This document shows, in pieces, positions 45,071 to 55,444 of a stretch of 64,000 nucleotides of DNA (the stretch's first letter is position 1; each line of letters begins with the position of its first letter). The notes below the pieces were generated by a model. It was not told the DNA's origin, searched no databases, and was given only the letters and a program-made list of their open reading frames with translations. A program made the translations under genes and the position numbers. This DNA comes from Theocolax elegans (taxonomy: Eukaryota > Arthropoda > Insecta > Hymenoptera > Cerocephalidae): assembly GCA_026168455.1 (NCBI GenBank), contig CM047431.1, forward strand, positions 7,462,943 to 7,526,942, written 5' to 3'.

Positions 45071-45580
45071 GGGCTCGTTGTTGAGACAATTTCCTTCTCC
45101 ACCAAGGGCTTCTTGTCCTCATTACTAGGTGTGTCACAACGGGGTGACGATGAGCAACAACCAAGGTCGTTCACTCCGATGGTGCTAAGCGGCTGAGATA
45201 ACGATCTCTTTACGCTTTCTTCACCAATAATATCTCTGCTATCAGAGTATATTTGCCTTTGGAGTTCCTTAGACCAATCTTTAGCCTCACGCTTTTGTTG
45301 GTCTAATAAGGTTCCTTGTTCTGTTTTACCTTGCAATGCTCGGGTGGGATTGACAGGTTGTGTTCTAAGAACTTTTCCATCTGTCGAATCCCCAGAACGC
45401 ATAGGATCCTTACACTCAGACTTACTTTCGACACCAACTTCGGTCCGAGAGGGAATTTGATCTCCGTTACGGACTTTAGAGAAGTCAGCAAATGATTTGG
45501 TAGACTTCTTAAAGAGTTTAGAGGGTTCTCCAACCTTAAACTCTTGCCCTTGTAAACCATGCGGTTTACTTACTGCAGTG
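45055..45580 (-). CDS. Gypsy-2 linker frame between gag and pol
   Basis: About 170 codons read on from the end of gag in another phase: SKPHGLQGQEFKVGEPSK, then GKTEQGTLLDQQKREAKDWS, ending SPWWRR at 45055. It overlaps both gag (about 10 nt) and pol (16 nt or more). Gag, linker and pol therefore occupy three phases in this copy. The same frame exists in Gypsy-1, so it is probably translated. Lys/Ser-rich, no domain recognised. Confidence 0.5.
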
Positions 45581-48362
45581 CAGGGCGCCCGGGGCAGCTT
45601 GGGTGCCCTGCGTTCAGGTTTCCCACGTTTTGGAGGAATCTGACGCAGTTAGGACATGTTTGGAGTGTAACGCCACTAGTTCCACACAGCTGGCACTCCT
45701 TTGCTACCAATTCGGTAGAGCACTGCTCAGCGGAGTGCCCAATGTTTCCGCATCGGTAGCATGTTCGGCTCGGGCAATCCGACGACCTATGACCGACTTT
45801 TTGGCATGTGAAACACACGCTGACAAAGTTGGTACTCAAGTTCGTTGGGTTTACTGCCGTCGCCTGTGGTTGCACATACCTCACCAGGTTTTGTGCCATT
45901 TGTGGGACAAAAGCATTTTGCTGGGGCAGTTGAGAATTCGTCAAAACACGTCTTTCTCTTTTGCCCGAGCTCTGTTTTTGTTGCCCAGGTGACTGTTGAG
46001 AAACAGGCACATACGATACGGATTTCGAATTGGAGGCACTCACTCCATTATTCGATTTGCCGTATCGTTTCTGAAAACTATTAGCGACGTTGGAAGTACC
46101 GTACACAGCGGCTGCTTCGTATTCGCTTGAAGAAGAGTTTGGCGAGTTTTTCGCACTTTTCTTGCTCTTCTTCTTAATAGTTTTCTTCGACGACTGTTTA
46201 TCCGAATGAGAAGACTCATCCTTACTCTTTTCGGTAACAGTCGCCACTTTACCCGAAACTCGTGCTGCACCACTCTGTTTCGGAAAAGCTTCTGGTACGA
46301 GCTTCTCGCGCTTAACGTTGGAACTGGAGAATTTCGTGTCCCATGTTAAATGCTGCTCGTATTCTTTACCGTAGCTTGTCAAATCGGAGAAATTCCTGAT
46401 TTGTCGTACTGGTATGTACCTACGGTAATCTGGCCTCATCTGCGAGTAGGCCATCTTCACTTGTTGCTCTAATGAGGGAGGGCATTTAAACTTATTTACG
46501 ATCGCTCTGAAACAGTTCAAGAACGTCGTAGCCTTTTCTCCCTCATTTTGTGTTCTTGATCGAAGTTCCATGAGTAAATCTTCGTCATTTATTATACGGC
46601 CATACTCATTTAGGAACTCGATCTCAAAATCACGCCAATCTCGAAGAGATGGCTGAACTGTTCTATACCAGAACAGTGCTGATTTTGAGAACACATTGGG
46701 CAGGGCACTGAACATCCTGCGATCTGAGAACTCGTTGTCATTTCTGAATTCGTGCAAACGGTTCAGAAATTCTTCCGCGTCCTTTTTGGTCTCACCATCA
46801 AAGGACATGTTCCAGATAAGCAGCTCTCGTGCGCACCCTGTCCGATCGTGCGTTCGGTTATCGTCTTCACGATACCTTGGCCTGGCCTCGTAGGATTCTC
46901 TTTGCCGACGGTCATCTCTATTATCCGTCCGGGAACTCCTACGCCTGCTGGTAGAAGGATTCCTATTCTCTTGTCGGCCTTCAGCCGCCCTACGAGAATC
47001 GGATCTCCTACGAGCAGGTTCGCGATCAGACTGATACCCATCGGACGAATCCGTCTGAGTACTCTGATCGCAAGTGGCCACCGCACGATTCTCTCGAGGC
47101 GTTTCTCTACGTCTGTCCGACCTCTCTCTGTGACCTTGCTTCGAAATTTCCGGCTGTGCTTGGTCGTCGAGTTTACGGTTGGACTGACGTTTATGAGTAC
47201 GTCTCTCCGTACAGCTGTCACGACGTTTATCGTCGCTTGAGGCTCTACTCACAGAACGATGGTATCGTGACTTTCTGTTTGGAGTCGTGTACTCACGCCT
47301 CTCTCTTCTATCTTGTCCTTCACAAGTCTTAGAAGAGGTCTGGCGACGTCTCTGTTCAAACCTCGGTTTTTCGTAAGATTGAACACTGACGTCATTAGGA
47401 AGGTCATATCCATTCCTATCATCAACAAATTGACGTTCGGTTGTATTAGCTTCAGGTTGCCTGTTGTCGTATTGTCTAGAGGTGTATCCTCGTGACGTAC
47501 GACGGTCGGCTTCCGTCTGCGAACCCAAGTCAAAATGTTGTGTTGGCACTTCACTCTCTCTAGTGCCAAAATGTCCGCTGTTTCTCTGCTCTTCAATTGG
47601 GAGGTAATGTGCGGATGCATAAAAACCTCCGAGTTGAGCAGTCGTCACGGTCGTAACCGTCGACGTAGTGGTTGTGCACGAGGTTGCAGTCACCGAAACA
47701 GGAACATAAGGGATTGCAGTCGTGGTCATGTTAGATGCCAGTACCTCACCAAACCGTTTAGGTATAGCACCTGTTGATGCCAACCTCGGGCTTTGTGCAG
47801 TACTCAATGGCGAGTTTCTATACTGACCACTTGGTGACAGAGTTCCATCTTCTTCAGGAATGGGTGCTCTGTCACTAGCAACCCTTTCGCGATCCGACAT
47901 TTCGGACTCGCAGGAAACTTCCGTTCCTGATGGGACCACACTCCCTTTCCTGGAACGAGGTTTCCTAATTTCCCATAGTTCCTGACATACCAGAGGTTTA
48001 TGTGCAGGCTCTGCCCTTACATTCTCATCGTATTCAGGGAACCATGGTATTTCCAGATTAATGTCTACACATCTTATCCGGTGACGCAAAAGGCGTTCGC
48101 GGCACTCCGCCTCTTCGCCATTTGCGTTTAAACTCAGATGCTCCAACTGGGCATAAACTGCCTCAATCGGAAGCTTCTTCGTTTCCCGACGAATATCCCT
48201 AGCTATGCGTGATTCACGCATAAGCTGGGCCATTCGGGCTTCATAGCTGCTGGCCATTATTTTTTTGACCAGCAGCAGCCGACGTGTTACGTCGGGAGAA
48301 GTACTCTCAACCAGGATTTCAGATGAAATCCCTAGTGTTTCAAATACTTCGGAAGTATCCAA
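45570..48362 (-). CDS. Gypsy-2 Gag
   Basis: 930 codons, no lesion seen. The N-terminal 130 residues (MDTSEVFETLGISSEI on) are helical-looking. An Arg/Ser/Asp-rich linker occupies about residues 270-510. The capsid-like Retrotrans_gag segment runs at about 515-680 (LIWNMSFDGETKKDAEEFLN, FWYRTVQPSLRDW, EFLNEYGR). A Lys/Ser tail follows, and then CFTCQKVGHRSSDC, CYRCGNIGHSAEQC and CQLCGTSGVTLQTCPNC. It forms particles and binds the element RNA. It is longer than usual for Gypsy Gag because of the linker. ATG 48362 is the first in frame and follows an AT-rich leader. Confidence 0.85.
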   Translation of the reverse strand: MDTSEVFETLGISSEILVESTSPDVTRRLLLVKKIMASSYEARMAQLMRESRIARDIRRETKKLPIEAVYAQLEHLSLNANGEEAECRERLLRHRIRCVDINLEIPWFPEYDENVRAEPAHKPLVCQELWEIRKPRSRKGSVVPSGTEVSCESEMSDRERVASDRAPIPEEDGTLSPSGQYRNSPLSTAQSPRLASTGAIPKRFGEVLASNMTTTAIPYVPVSVTATSCTTTTSTVTTVTTAQLGGFYASAHYLPIEEQRNSGHFGTRESEVPTQHFDLGSQTEADRRTSRGYTSRQYDNRQPEANTTERQFVDDRNGYDLPNDVSVQSYEKPRFEQRRRQTSSKTCEGQDRRERREYTTPNRKSRYHRSVSRASSDDKRRDSCTERRTHKRQSNRKLDDQAQPEISKQGHRERSDRRRETPRENRAVATCDQSTQTDSSDGYQSDREPARRRSDSRRAAEGRQENRNPSTSRRRSSRTDNRDDRRQRESYEARPRYREDDNRTHDRTGCARELLIWNMSFDGETKKDAEEFLNRLHEFRNDNEFSDRRMFSALPNVFSKSALFWYRTVQPSLRDWRDFEIEFLNEYGRIINDEDLLMELRSRTQNEGEKATTFLNCFRAIVNKFKCPPSLEQQVKMAYSQMRPDYRRYIPVRQIRNFSDLTSYGKEYEQHLTWDTKFSSSNVKREKLVPEAFPKQSGAARVSGKVATVTEKSKDESSHSDKQSSKKTIKKKSKKSAKNSPNSSSSEYEAAAVYGTSNVANSFQKRYGKSNNGVSASNSKSVSYVPVSQQSPGQQKQSSGKRERRVLTNSQLPQQNAFVPQMAQNLVRYVQPQATAVNPTNLSTNFVSVCFTCQKVGHRSSDCPSRTCYRCGNIGHSAEQCSTELVAKECQLCGTSGVTLQTCPNCVRFLQNVGNLNAGHPSCPGRPALQ

Positions 48363-51300
48363 TTTTCAATTGGAAATTATTTTATTGGACTCACCACAAT
48401 AAAATAATTATTACTCCCAACGAGTAAAAAAAAATTTGGTGTCGGCTTAATTACAATAAATTGTAAAAATGCACCGACTAGTGTACCAACAAAATTAATT
48501 CACTTAATTAAAATCCAAAAGATTTTCTTTAAAAGGAATTTATTTCGTCCTTAGAAGGACAAAATAATTAAATTTTGTTGGTTAAAGTTGTGGCAAATCA
48601 CACACTTAACACTTGTACCAAATTAAAATTAATTATTTAACTTACTCACAAGTCTAAAAAATTAATGTTTATAATAGTGTCTTGTGACTCACACACACCA
48701 AGACTCTATACAATTGCTTCTGCAAGCAAAAATAATTAATTATTAACAAAAAGAAATCTCTAAATTATTTCAATATCGTCGGTAATTTACCAGTAATGGT
48801 AAATTTGACGATTTCCCAAAATATCTCTCTCGCCAGTTATAATCCAAAAGATTCCTCACTGGCGAAAAGAATTTATTTTGTTATGGAAATTGAAATAATT
48901 AAAGCTTCAATCTATTAATAAATACAGAACACCAAATTATAAAGGAAGAAAGGACAAAAAAAAATTAAATTATTTATCTCACTAACGAGCCTAAATAATT
49001 AATTTTTAAAATAAATATAAAAATAAATACAGTGTCTTGTGATTCACACACACCAAGACACTATTTATTATTTTGCTTTTCCAAGCCCAAAACAAAAAAA
49101 AAATTTCCTTTATAATTTACACTACACTACAAATACAAATTTAATTAAATTATTTCAACGGTAGGTTTGCAACAAAATAATTATTTCACTAATTGTCGTC
49201 CCAAACGACAATTTTTCAGCGAAATATATTTACTTTATCCTAAGAAGGACTAAATAAATAATTTATGTTGCTACCAAGTTGAAACAATTTATATTTCCTT
49301 TTTTAAATAAATTGAACGAAAAGGAAATGAAAATTTAATTATTTAACTTGCTAACAAGTCTAAACAATTAAATTTATACACCGAATTATTTTACTCAAAC
49401 ACACTAAAAAAAAATTATAACCAATTATTTAACTAACAAACAAGTCTAAATAATTGGTAAAAATGTGTGGAGATATAATTTAAACACACAAGAAAAAGAA
49501 AAAGAAGTTTTTTACATATATTAAAATTTCACGGCAAATAACGAATACAAAATATTAGGTTAAATGCCGATCATTAAAATACATGAAAAAAAAAATTCAA
49601 TTATTTAACTCACTCTCGAGTCTAAATAATTATATTTTATAACTCTCGTATCTTTGCGGAACAATCACACAAAGATACTTAACATTAATTGTTTAACTTG
49701 CAAAAAGTCTAAACAATCAACACGAGTCATAAAAAAAAATTTTCTCACACTCAAAAATGTACAAAAATATATTACAAGTATCATGAACAGTAATACTCAA
49801 TAAATACAAAATATTAAATTAAGTAATTACTGTCAGATAATTGTAATACAAAAATAATTTTTATTATTTTACTCACACACGAGTTTAAATAATTAATATT
49901 ACAACTATTGTAACTTTGCGGCTGATTCACACAAAGTTACTTAATGTTAATTATTTAATAAAAACAAAATGAATTTAAACGTTCGGTGATAATATATATA
50001 TAATTATCGGTCTTTCCGAACTAAATGCTTTATTTTTGGAATAAAGCAGGCCCATTATACCCTTTGTCCACTATGGTTGGTGGAATTTCCCAGAGCAACG
50101 GCCTTTTACAAACGCCAGCAAGATGTTATGCGGCTATATATATAGATTGGCCTCGCAGTTCATCTTGCGACAGGCGTCTAAGGTATGATCTCCAGTTCCT
50201 TACTGAGGAGTCCAAACTGGGGATCGAGGACGAAACGCCTTTAATTTTTGTTTTAATTTTTGTAAAAGGCCGTTGCTCTGGGAAATTCCACCAACCATAG
50301 TGGACAAAGGGTATAATGGGCCTGCTTTATTCCAAAAATAAAGCATTTAGTTCGGAAAGACCGATAATTATATATATATTATCACCGAACGTTTAAATTC
50401 ATTTTGTTTTAATAAACCTGCGACTCGGTCTAATACGTCGCACTCTGGCTGGTGGTCTTTCCCACCGCTAGATGGAGACGACTTTACTCGTTGGAGAGAT
50501 TGCCGTCCTCCTCTATATATATAGCCGCATAACATCTTGCTGGCGTCGCAGTTCATCTTGCGACAGGCGTCTAAGGTATGATCTCCAGTTCCTTACTGAG
50601 GAGTCCAAACTGGGGATCGAGGACGGAACGCCTTTAATTTTTGTTTTAATTTTTGTAAAAGGCCGTTGCTCTGGGAAATTCCACCAACCATAGTGGACAA
50701 AGGGTATAATGGGCCTGCTTTATTCCAAAAATAAAGCATTTAGTTCGGAAAGACCGATAATTATATATATGTTAATTATATTACTTGCAAACAAGTGTAA
50801 ATAATTAACAATAGTTGCAAAATATATTTTATATACACAAAGATTTATACATATATTATATAAATAAATAATAATAAATAATAATCACAATTATTAAATT
50901 ATAACTACCATATAATATATGTCAGGGAGGGGAGAAAGCAACAATAATTGTTTCGCCGCGTCCCGTATAAAAAGAATTAAATTATTTAAATTTTCTTTAA
51001 AAGGGAGGAGGGGTGGGGCAACTACCTCTCTCGAAAGAATCTATTTCAAACACTCTCACACCATAAATATAAAATAGATTCCGCGCTGGAACGAATTTAT
51101 TTTATTAATACAAATAAAAATAATTCGCCGCAGTGGTTTTCTATCGGCGAAACCAGCTGCGAAGACTTATACACGCGAAGGGGCTAGGCGATCGCGCTAT
51201 CTCTCTCTCTCTCACACACACCGTATAGCCCGCCTAGCACCTAACTCCGATTCCCCGCGACTAGGGATTCTCTCTCTCACTCCCACTCGCGGGCGCAATC

Positions 51301-51768
51301 GGAGAGAGCCGATGGTGATCGGCTCTCGTGAAGTCTCTCCTTTGCGCTATTCGGGGGGGATTCTCGCTGCCCGCGATCCGCGGCGCAAGCTACTCTCTCC
51401 CTACTTTGCCGCTCCCATACAAGCTAGGCAAAGTTCTCCCGTCAAGCTTACGATCGGGAGAGACCGATCTCGGTGAGATCGGGCGCTTCCGGCTAAACAC
51501 GGTCGCGCGCGAACTCTCTCCCGATATACCGGTGTATACCTCTCCTCGGATACCCGAGCAAGAGGGGGAATACTCCGGTATAGAGACGCGTCTCACACGC
51601 CGTCTCTCGTGCTCTCTCTCTCTCTCACTCTAACTCGTACAACTCACTCTCTCTCTCTCTCTCTCTCTATCTCTTTACCCGCTCCGTTTCGCCGCGACAC
51701 TGCTCGCGCGCGAAAATATGGCCGACAAATATACACTCTAATTTAAATTCGGTGAGGACGAACCGAAC
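48363..51768 (-). other. Gypsy-2 5' leader with stem-loop array
   Basis: About 3.4 kb without a gene. From 48365 to 49980 and again at 50768 it holds at least eight diverged copies of an imperfect palindrome (aattatttaact ... agtctaaataatt) and several hairpins with 8-9-bp perfect stems: AGTGTCTTG/CAAGACACT (49031-49062), AATTGTCGT/ACGACAATT (49192-49214), GTATCTTTG/CAAAGATAC (49649-49679) and GTAACTTTG/CAAAGTTAC (49916-49946). The part near 51000-51768 is GC-richer with TC repeats. The leader is unusually long for a Gypsy element. Confidence 0.65.
49953..50772. repeat. Snap-back and direct repeat inside the leader
   Basis: Arms 49953-50110 and 50263-50416 are inverted copies over about 155 bp with a 150-bp loop. 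The segment 50127-50345 then recurs directly at 50547-50770, and the join segment 50111-50147 recurs inverted at 50514-50547. Frames at 50025-50300 and 50472-50693 arise from these repeats. Confidence 0.8.
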
Positions 51769-51786
51769 GTCCTGTCACGGTCGCCA
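51769..51786 (-). other. Primer-binding site, tRNA-Arg type
   Basis: The element strand reads TGGCGACCGTGACAGGAC, two bases from the LTR end. Its complement ends CACGGTCGCCA, which fits the 3' end of insect tRNA-Arg (TCG type) plus CCA as I remember it. Minus-strand DNA synthesis would start here. tRNA-Arg priming is known for mdg1/412-like elements. Confidence 0.75.
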
Positions 51787-51788
51787 TT

Positions 51789-52270
51789 TGTGACGTGGTA
51801 TTCGCGTGCCCTGGTGAAATTAATTAATTAATGTAATTAAATTAACCGTTGGGCCGCGTTGCCCAATACCGCGCACACAATTAATTTATTTATTCGCGAA
51901 CTGCGGGCTGTCGCCAGGAACACGAGTTCGCTGGGACGATCGGTATGGAGGATTCGGGCAATCCTCCTTGCCTCGACACGATATAAATTAATATTAACGA
52001 ATGTCGGCGGGAGCGGGGAGAAATAAAATAAACACACAATGAAATTAGGCGATCGCCTAATTTCCCGAAAAAGGGATGGGAGTGGGGAAACTCACACACT
52101 CTTTCGCGCTCCCATCCCTACGTATAGTCGCGCGCGTAATTGTACACTCGTAGAAAAGTAAACAAATGTCGTCGGTTGGCCTTGACATACGAAAGGCTCC
52201 GACGACTTACAATTCGCGAATTTAAGTACTCTATTCGTCGTGAATAGATTGTGTGACGATTTCCGTCACA
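51789..52270 (-). repeat. Gypsy-2 5' LTR, internally deleted
   Basis: 482 bp with the same TGTGACG and CGTCACA ends as the 3' LTR. About 590 bp are missing between acacacaatgaa (52040) and attaggcgatcgcc (52044). The promoter/R region may be affected. Its 10-bp stem reads gggatgggag/ctcccatccc (52073-52082 with 52109-52118), changed on both sides relative to the 3' LTR. Confidence 0.8.
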
Positions 52271-54610
52271 AAATATACAAGGGTAGATTATAAGGGATGA
52301 AAAATGTCATTTTTGCCGTAAATCTGCTTTTACCATCGGTTTTCTCAAAATTTAAAACTTTTGTAATTCTTTAATTTTCTTTACATTGGTAGGTTTATTT
52401 TGCCTTTGTATTTGAAACATGTAGGAAAAGTTTGAGAGTTCAGTAAAAGATAGACGGGTAGATTATAAGGGATGAAAAATGTCATTTTTGACGTAAATTA
52501 TCTTTAACCATCGGCTTTTTCAAAATTTCAAACTGTTGTAATTCTTTAATTTTCTTTACTTTCGTAGGTTTAATTTGCCTTTGTATTAGAAAGATGTAGG
52601 AAAAGATTGAGAGTTCAGTAAAAGATAGAAGGGTAGTTTATGAGGGATGAAAGTGTCATATTGGCCGCTAATACGCTGTTTCCATCGGTTTTCTCAAAAG
52701 TACAAACTATTGTAATCCTTTAATTTTCTTCATATTCATAGGTTAAGTTTGTCTTAGTACTAGAAAGATGTAGGAAAAGTTTGGTTGTTTGGATAAAGAT
52801 AGAAGGGTTTATTATAAGGGATGGAACGGGTCATTTTTGCCATAATCAGCCTTTTGATCGGTTTTCTCGAAATTTCAAGCTGTTCAAATAATTTAATGTT
52901 CTTTATATTTGTAGGTTAGATTTGTCTTAGGATTAGAAACATGTATGACAAGTTTGATCGTTCGGAAAAAGATACAAGGGTAGATTATAAGGGATGAAAA
53001 GTGTCATATTGGCCACACATACGCTATTATCATCGGTTTTCTCAAAATTTCAAATTGTTGTTGTTCTTTAATTTTATAAAAATTCACAGGTTAAGCTTGT
53101 CTTAGTTTTAGTAAGATGTGGAAAAAGTTTGATAGTTTGGAAAAAGATAGTGGGGTAGTTTATAAGGGATGAAGTGGCGCGTGTCATATTGTCCGCTAAT
53201 ACGCTTTTTTAATCGGTTTTCTCAAAAGTTCGAACTGTTGCAGTCCTTTAATTTACTTCATATTCATAGGTTAAGTTTGTTTTAGTACTCTAAAGATGTA
53301 TGAAAAGTTTGTTCATTTGGAAAAAGATAGAAGGGTCGGTAATAAGGGATGGAAAATGTCATTTTTGCCGTAAATCTGATTTTACCATCGGTTTTCTCAT
53401 AATTTCAAACTGTTGTAATTCTTTAATTTTCTTTAGTTTCGTAGGTTTAATTTGCCTTTGTATTAGAAAGATGTAGGAAAAGTTTGAGAGTTCAATAAAA
53501 GATAGAAGGGTAGTTTATGAGGGATGAAAGTGTCATATTGGTCGCCAATACGCTTTTTCCATCGGTTTTCTCAAAATTTTAAACTGTTGTATATCTTTAA
53601 TTTTGATTTAATTATAATTGACAAGTTGAGCTTGACTTTGTTTTAGAAAGATGTTGGAAAAGTTTGATCATTCGGAAAAAGATAGAACGGTTGATTGTAA
53701 GGAAATGAAAGTGTCATTTTTGCAATAATCAGCTTTTTTGATCGGTTTTCTCAAAATTTAAAGCTGTTGAAATCATTTAATAATCTTTATATTTGTAGGT
53801 TAGGTTTGTCTTTGTATTAGAAAGCTGTAGGAAAAGTTTGATCGATCAGAAAAAGATACAAGGGTTGTTTATGAGGGATGAAAAGTGTCATATTGGCCAC
53901 ACATACGCTATTATCATCGGTTTTTTCAAAATTTCAAACTCTTGTCCTTTAATTTTATAAAAATTTACAAGTTAAGCTTGTCTTAGTTTTAGTAAGATGT
54001 GGAAAATGTTTGATAGTTCGGAAAAAGATAGAGGGGTAGTTTATGAGAGATAAAGCTTATCATTTTTGCCGTATATCTGCTCTTACCATCGGTTTTCTCA
54101 AAATTTCAAAATGCTGTTGTCCTTTAGTTTGATAAAAATTCTCAAGTTAAGCTTGTCTTAGTTTTAGTAAGATGTGGAAAAAGTTTGATAGTTCGGAAAA
54201 AGATAGGAGGGTAGTTAATAAGGGATGAAAATTGACATATTGGCCGCTAATACGCTATTTTCATTGGTAATCTCTAATTTTCAAACTGTTGTAGTCCTTT
54301 AATTTTGAATTAATTATAATTGACAAGTTAAGCTTGACTTAGTTTTAGAAAGATGTTGGAAAAGTTTGATCTTTCGGAAAATATAGAAGGGTTGATTATA
54401 AGGGATGGAAACTGTCATATTGGCCGACAATACGCTTTTTCCATCGGTTTTCTCAAAATTACAAACTATTGTAGTCCTTTAATTTTTTTCATATTCATAG
54501 GTTAGGGTTGTCTTAATACTAGAAAGATGTAGGAAAAGTTTGATTGTTTGGAAAAAGATAGAATGGTAGATTAGGAGTGATGGAAAGTGTATATCGCTAA
54601 TGTATATGCC
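52271..54610 (+). repeat. Intronic satellite, right part, about 176-bp unit
   Basis: Units marked by gggatgaaaa-tgtcat start near 52290, 52468, 52643, 52816, 52990, 53165, 53344, 53520, 53698, 53871, 54045, 54220, 54400 and 54575. Each has ttttctcaaaatt and a later taggaaaagttt. Two kinds alternate roughly: one with cattttTGCCg, the other with catattGGCC. The unit is non-coding. Confidence 0.85.
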
Positions 54611-55033
54611 GTGTACCCCTTAAAGCCATCTCCTGGTGTTGGATTTGGGATTGGTCGGTGTATTTCTTTTCCTTTCTCATGTTATACGACTTTTAATGGA
54701 TTCTGATGGTTTTTAGTTGGATATTTTAAATTTTGTAATTTCGTTGTGGTCCAACGATGAAAACTTCAGTTACATTGACTTTCGTCGATTTAGTTCTAAA
54801 AAAGTAAATAATAATTTTTTTCTACTGTCCTTTATTTTTTCTATTTGTATTTATCGGTTTTTTGTAGGTAAGTAAGAAAATTTATATAATGTTAACATTT
54901 CATATAATTTCTTTTTCTTAATTTTCTCTTACTCTTCCACAATTTAAATGTATTTTTTACTAATAAATGTTCGTCCTGTTCCAGTTGCATGTTTTCTTTG
55001 TAGTACACTAACTGTTACTGATATCCTTACTAG

Positions 55034-55444
55034 ATTGGTCCAGTATTCTTACCTCCTCGGGTGAATGGTCCCTTGTACCTCCAATTCCTTACCGAAACGC
55101 TCCCAATCCTGCTTGAAGATTTACCACTGGCTGACAGGCAGAGCCTTATTTACATGCATGACGGAGCACCATGTCATTTTTCTAGAGTGGTAACGGACCA
55201 TCTTAACAGGACGTATCCAAACCGCTGGATAGGGCGCAACGGTCCGATTCGATGGCCACCGCGTTCTCCCGATTTGACCCCACTTGATTATTTTCTATGG
55301 GGAAATATCAAGGAGCGGGTATTCCGTAAGGAAGTCAGGTCTGCGGATGAATGTCGTCGGTTGATCGAAGAGTCATTCGATAATCTCAAGCAGGATGAGG
55401 ATCTAATTGTAAGGGCTATTGATTCCCTTATAAGAAAATCCTAA
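55034..55444 (+). CDS. Mariner-type transposase, exon 2
   Basis: 137 codons including the stop, starting IGPVFLPPRVNGPLYLQFL after the acceptor at 55033. It carries the second catalytic Asp in YMHDGAPCHFS and the third in SPDLTPLDYFLWG. Counting from HD to the Asp of PLDYF gives 41 residues, the DD41D spacing described for rosa-type mariner relatives. The C-terminal tail ends IDSLIRKS. Exon 1 plus exon 2 give about 348 residues, normal for the superfamily, with no lesion seen. Confidence 0.75.
   Translation: MGPVFLPPRVNGPLYLQFLTETLPILLEDLPLADRQSLIYMHDGAPCHFSRVVTDHLNRTYPNRWIGRNGPIRWPPRSPDLTPLDYFLWGNIKERVFRKEVRSADECRRLIEESFDNLKQDEDLIVRAIDSLIRKS

Larger units (their letters stand above)
37842..52270 (-). 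mobile_element. Gypsy-2: Ty3/Gypsy retrotransposon with extra ORF, 14.4 kb
   Basis: On the minus strand: 5' LTR 52270-51789, tRNA-Arg primer site, leader of about 3.4 kb, gag, linker frame, pol, extra Gag-like ORF (broken by a LINE), polypurine tract and 3' LTR 38912-37842. Four-base flanks are aaag (37838-37841) and aaat (52271-52274), a nearly perfect 4-bp target duplication inside the intronic satellite. The order PR-RT-RH-IN fits Ty3/Gypsy, and the primer type resembles mdg1/412-like elements. Pol has one nonsense codon and one frameshift. Confidence 0.85.
37433..55033 (+). other. Transposase intron (17.6 kb) filled with satellite and Gypsy-2
   Basis: The donor is ATT|GTAAGT (37433) and the acceptor TTACTAG|ATT (55033/55034), phase 0. 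Without Gypsy-2 the intron is about 3.2 kb. It contains about 15 satellite units and, at 54610-55033, ordinary AT-rich sequence with a pyrimidine-rich stretch around 54880-54950. Confidence 0.65.

Noticed and set aside
51328..51633. 101-residue frame in the Gypsy-2 leader
   Set aside because: It lies in GC- and TC-rich leader sequence on the strand opposite to the element and shows no domain.
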